From: a virus
IMG/VR virus record: IMGVR_UViG_3300041955_000778
Span: 1-32,946 of that record
Reading direction: 5' to 3' (one strand)
DNA: 32,946 nucleotides
Part shown: positions 30,141 to 32,946 of the stretch, in pieces
Layout of the letters: every line of letters starts with the position of its first letter
Numbering within the stretch: position 1 is the first letter of the stretch
The notes under the pieces: generated by a model
Databases searched by the model: none
What the model was told of the DNA's origin: nothing
What the model saw: the letters and a program-made list of their open reading frames with translations, nothing else
Made by a program: the position numbers and the translations under genes

Positions 30141-31513
30141 TGATTGCGATTCAGGCGCTCTCGATGAAGAAAACGCTAATTCTCATTGCTGCTGGCATAG
30201 TTCTGTCGGCTGGAATTGTGGTCACGTGTATGCTTGGTTGGGGTAATGGCGCAAGGACTCCCTTTTCCAACCAAGCAGCGTCGGTCATGAGCGAGGCGGA
30301 CACCCTCAGGGCTAAAGCTTCGGCTGGGGATGCGGATGCCATGACTAAACTGGGCAATGCATACTTCGAAGGAAGGTTGGGCCTTGCCAAGGATTATCAG
30401 TTGTCGGCAGATTGGTACCGCAAAGCAGCCGGCGTGGGAGGCGCATATGCATCCACTGGTTTGGGAATTATGTACCTAAAGGGGTGGGGCGTTAATCGAG
30501 ATACAAGCGAGGCTAAGAAATGGTTGCAATTAGGTTACGAACGGGGCGATGCCATGGCCGGCCTTATTTTCGGCAACATGTACCTCAACGGTGAATACGT
30601 AGCACAAGATTCCCATGCGGCGCTTCTTTGGTTTGGCAGAGCTGCACAGCGGGGGAACGCCACCGCTGCCAACAACATAGGTTACATGTTCGGTAAGGGC
30701 GAAGGAGTCGTACAGGACCGGAAGGAAGCTATGGCCTGGTTCGCTCTGGCGGCATCCATGGGCTATCAAAACGCTATTCAGGACTACAACTCTATCGCGG
30801 ACGACGGAACTGTTTTGGGCTATTGTGGCCCGCTAGTCGGTATTGTGAAGAATGAGGTGTTGGTAGGGCCCGGACCCGCGAAGATGGGCCGAGTCTGCTA
30901 TCCCGCGCCCAAGCCCAAATGGGTAATACCAAGTGGCGCATCAACGATTCCCCCGAGCCAAGCTGCTGCGACCGATGTAGATCGGGGTACTCCTTCGGCA
31001 ACCAGCGAGATGGCTGTGAAAAGTCCCGCTCTCCAGGCGGGGGTGATGAGCCCTGAACAAGCGCAGCAAAAACCGCCAGTAACGCAGTTACCCCAAACAC
31101 AGCGATCCGATGGCTACAACAACGCCCGATTCGGTTACGTCGTAGATTACCCACGAGATCTCTTCATCCCACAGCAAGAATCTGCTAACGGAGATGGGCG
31201 CGTGTTTTTGTCCCGAAATCATGATGCGACTATTTCAGTATCTGGGTCCCACAATGTGACCGGGGAGACCATCTCTGAACTATTCCGGAATACGGTAGCC
31301 CAGCATCCAATGGCAGCATACAAGATACAGCGCCAGGACTGGTTTGTTGTGTCGTGGAGTGACGGGCGGAAGGTCTTTTATCAGAAGACAATTCTGGCAG
31401 ACGGGATCGAACGAACACTGCGGGTTGAATATGATCTTAGCCAAAAGGCAATTTACGACGCGCAGGTCGCTACGATCGCTAAGTCTTTTAGGCGTACTGG
31501 CCCTGGACTTTGA
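30140..31513 (+). CDS. Membrane-anchored Sel1-repeat protein
   Basis: The 457-residue product has an N-terminal membrane anchor (about residues 11-32), at least four Sel1 (TPR-like) repeats (about 64-99, 100-135, 136-171 and 172-207; each with a G-A...LG.MY..G.GV...D...A..W...AA..G pattern), a proline/glutamine-rich linker (260-325) and a C-terminal globular domain (about 326-455) beginning NARFGYVVDYPRDLF, as seen in several Gram-negative secreted or periplasmic proteins. Sel1 repeats mediate protein contacts. In a phage late genome this is foreign-looking: its own promoter, after a terminator, suggests expression outside the late programme. An internal ATG at 30164 would also allow a membrane anchor. 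The function is unknown. Confidence 0.9.
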   Translation: MIAIQALSMKKTLILIAAGIVLSAGIVVTCMLGWGNGARTPFSNQAASVMSEADTLRAKASAGDADAMTKLGNAYFEGRLGLAKDYQLSADWYRKAAGVGGAYASTGLGIMYLKGWGVNRDTSEAKKWLQLGYERGDAMAGLIFGNMYLNGEYVAQDSHAALLWFGRAAQRGNATAANNIGYMFGKGEGVVQDRKEAMAWFALAASMGYQNAIQDYNSIADDGTVLGYCGPLVGIVKNEVLVGPGPAKMGRVCYPAPKPKWVIPSGASTIPPSQAAATDVDRGTPSATSEMAVKSPALQAGVMSPEQAQQKPPVTQLPQTQRSDGYNNARFGYVVDYPRDLFIPQQESANGDGRVFLSRNHDATISVSGSHNVTGETISELFRNTVAQHPMAAYKIQRQDWFVVSWSDGRKVFYQKTILADGIERTLRVEYDLSQKAIYDAQVATIAKSFRRTGPGL

Positions 31514-31832
31514 CGTTTTTGCATCTTTGCAACGTCAGATGTGCTCCGCACGCGCAGACATCGCAGTGCTCAAGTCGCAATGCCATAATCTTTGTCGTGT
31601 GTCCTGACGATAAAAATCTGCCCGATTGGTCGGCCCCATGTTCCGAGTTCCTGATTATGTCAAGCAGGAAGCTGCTGGGCTCGCGTGCGGAACGCGCGCG
31701 CGGCTACCACAATCACATCTTGCTGCGCGTGCGGGCGCAGAAAGGGTTGTGGATAAGCTGGAAGCGGCTACAAATATATGTGTGCAACAAAGAAGGCTCC
31801 GGACGTAACCGGATCAAGCACATATTGAGGTG
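31514..31832. other. 319-bp gene-free stretch with a DnaA-box match
   Basis: No credible gene is seen; an ORF across 31510-31851 has an unlikely composition, and a 55-codon frame from the ATG at 31638 has no ribosome site. TGTGGATAA (31748-31756) is a perfect match to the DnaA box (minus strand TTATCCACA), followed by an AT-rich stretch around 31769-31785. An interrupted inverted repeat TGACGTT...AACGTCA lies at 31510-31536 just after the Sel1 stop and may end its transcript. A single box is weak evidence for an origin. Confidence 0.4.
31748..31756 (-). promoter_or_regulatory. Perfect DnaA-box match
   Basis: Minus-strand TTATCCACA, next to AT-rich DNA. A 9-mer occurs by chance about once per four windows of this size on both strands, and no second box is found, so this is only suggestive of an origin. 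Confidence 0.3.
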
Positions 31833-32780
31833 TCAGAGGGGGTCGTCCTGATCCGAACTTTTGGTGGTGGTTTTGCCCAACGGCGTCCTGCTGAAGACAG
31901 CTACTGTCGAGTGAATTAGCGCTCCGTCGTCATCACGATCCGTCTCGGAGCCGACATGCAAACAGATCATACCGTGTTCGGAGATGAGATGGTTGCAGGA
32001 TTCTTCAAAGTCGTCCAGCCCAATCGCCACCTCCTCACAGAATGGGCATAGCTTCCTAACGGCAGTGCTGACGTAAACCATCGTCGGTAAATCGGGCTCG
32101 TCGTCTTCCGTGTAACCATATCCGTCGTTGTCGGGTTCGCGCTGGGGATACAGTTCCGGGTGGTCATTCTCATACTCTTGTCGGCGCGCCCAGCATTCTG
32201 GCAGGCTGAGGCTGTTGGGTAGTTCTTGGTCCTTGGGCGTGCATTCGTACAGATGAAGGAATCCCTTTGTTGGGGGAGAGCCATCGCGTCGTTGGATCAG
32301 GATTGCCAGGAAATCCTCTTTCGTAGTTATCTGTTCCCGACATGCGCGGCAGTGACGGGCATGTTTGTCAGGAGTGCAATGAATACCAACCCGGCGTGCT
32401 TCCGGTACATACTTAGCCGGAATCAAGTAGGGGTCTAGGACCTCTCCGTATTCAGTCACTATGGAGCGCATCTCGGCGTTAGGAACAACGACGAGATTGG
32501 CGGGAACGTACTTCGATGGCATCGGAGCCAGATTGGAAGTTCGACAATCTAGCTTGTTTCCATTGAGCCGAATTAACTTCGGCACCGCTTTGAGTTCGAG
32601 GCCGTGGCGCTTTGCGTACACGGCTCGATGGAGGGCCACTCCCGTCTCAAGCATCACAGTCTCGGTTTGGACAAACGAAGACTTGCCCTCCAAAATGCCG
32701 AGCATGTCGGCATCGAGGGTGACTTCTCGGCGGGTGCCGTGGTCGTCTATCGTGTAAGTGAATGCCTCAGGGTCAGGCAT
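31833..32780 (-). CDS. Protein with degenerate HNH-like segment and zinc-binding motifs
   Basis: From the ATG at 32780 (AAGG 8 bp upstream) the protein has 315 residues. Residues about 50-86 (LHRAVYAKRHG, then RLNGNKLDCRTSNLAPM) look like the HNH_3-type homing endonuclease core, but the first catalytic histidine (normally in VDHINGN) appears replaced by arginine in LIRLNGN, so it may be inactive or only bind DNA. A second cysteine/histidine cluster lies near 135-147 (IHCTPDKHARHCRAC), and a C2H2-like finger near 245-269 (CPFC ... HLISEH). Between is an acidic, proline-containing stretch. A TTG at 32834 would add 18 residues and overlap the upstream gene. Function is probably DNA binding. Confidence 0.7.
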   Translation of the reverse strand: MPDPEAFTYTIDDHGTRREVTLDADMLGILEGKSSFVQTETVMLETGVALHRAVYAKRHGLELKAVPKLIRLNGNKLDCRTSNLAPMPSKYVPANLVVVPNAEMRSIVTEYGEVLDPYLIPAKYVPEARRVGIHCTPDKHARHCRACREQITTKEDFLAILIQRRDGSPPTKGFLHLYECTPKDQELPNSLSLPECWARRQEYENDHPELYPQREPDNDGYGYTEDDEPDLPTMVYVSTAVRKLCPFCEEVAIGLDDFEESCNHLISEHGMICLHVGSETDRDDDGALIHSTVAVFSRTPLGKTTTKSSDQDDPL

Positions 32781-32820
32781 GGGCCTCGCCTTCCGCGGAT
32801 AGCCGCGTATTGACAGGCTG

Positions 32821-32946
32821 CTATTTGATTCCAAGCAGCGTCTTCACCCTCGCCTCGTTAAGAACGATTGGGCTTTGGGTTGTGAAGTCGTACTTGGTTA
32901 CCGCCAGAAGATCGTTTAGGAACACCTTGATGTTTTCCCGGACGAC
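32821..32946 (-). CDS. C-terminal fragment of a small protein entering from the right edge
   Basis: Read on the minus strand, 41 codons from the edge to TAG at 32821-32823 give VVRENIKVFLNDLLAVTKYD and later IVLNEARVKTLLGIK, a soluble alpha-helical sequence. Its stop is 40 bp ahead of the next gene start at 32780, so it is part of the same leftward transcript. In a circular molecule the missing N-terminus would be the fragment at 1-68, giving a protein of about 64 residues if one base (or 1+3n) is absent at the junction. Confidence 0.55.
   Translation of the reverse strand, partial: VVRENIKVFLNDLLAVTKYDFTTQSPIVLNEARVKTLLGIK

Noticed and set aside
31510-31851. 113-residue rightward ORF after the Sel1 gene
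   Set aside because: Its composition is atypical, it overlaps the stop of the Sel1 gene and the end of the opposing gene, and it has no ribosome site.
1-32946. CRISPR arrays, insertion sequences or transposases
   Set aside because: No regularly spaced repeats with unique spacers and no transposase-like protein or terminal inverted repeats were seen.

Overview
The window is almost certainly the genome, or nearly all of it, of a tailed dsDNA bacteriophage (or prophage) with siphovirus architecture. It carries an ordered HK97-type head module (P27-family small terminase, large terminase, portal, prohead protease, major capsid protein), head-tail joining proteins, a tail tube, a frameshifted tail chaperone pair and an 840-residue tape measure. 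These are followed by a lambda/GTA-like tail tip set: distal tail protein, hub, cysteine peptidase and gpJ-like protein. No ribosomal, tRNA or housekeeping gene is visible. The host cannot be named from the sequence. Many genes have Shine-Dalgarno sites, and the tail-tip set and a Sel1-repeat protein fit a Gram-negative host of moderately high GC (Pseudomonadota or Acidobacteriota would fit); this is inference.

Layout. Positions 1-345 hold two gene ends of uncertain integrity. A bidirectional terminator (350-380) follows. From 390 to 3559 there is a leftward (minus-strand) operon, read from right to left: HNH nuclease, a phage sigma-70-like factor, a 69-residue protein, a metallophosphoesterase, a small zinc-finger protein, a 42-residue protein and an excisionase-like helix-turn-helix protein. 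Several of these genes overlap by 4 bp. From 3560 to 4653 lies about 1.1 kb without a credible gene. It is rich in inverted and direct repeats, including the motif CAGTACAAAGTAG in both orientations, and separates the leftward operon from the rightward one. From 4654 to 29593 there is one long rightward late operon in which most genes touch or overlap: membrane protein, HNH, ParB-methyltransferase, terminases, portal, protease, capsid, connectors, tail, a giant modular fibre (1843 residues) with a separate copy of its own N-terminal domain just upstream, tail tip, and two small distal genes. A strong terminator (29619-29646) closes it.

The right end is accessory. A cassette with its own apparent promoter (29771-29798) carries a small membrane protein and a membrane-anchored Sel1-repeat protein, and looks like a moron. 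Next is about 320 bp with a DnaA-box match, then leftward genes: a protein with a degenerate HNH-like segment plus zinc-binding motifs, and a gene running off the window end.

How it works together. The sigma factor and small DNA-binding proteins of the leftward operon probably control transcription. The HNH, terminase and portal genes package DNA, and the protease matures the capsid. The tail genes build a long flexible tail whose length is set by the tape measure, and the fibre and gpJ-like protein contact the host. I recognise no integrase, CI-like repressor, replication protein or classical endolysin, which is unusual for a genome this complete. The two window ends read as parts of one small gene if about one base is missing between them, which hints at a circular or circularly permuted molecule.
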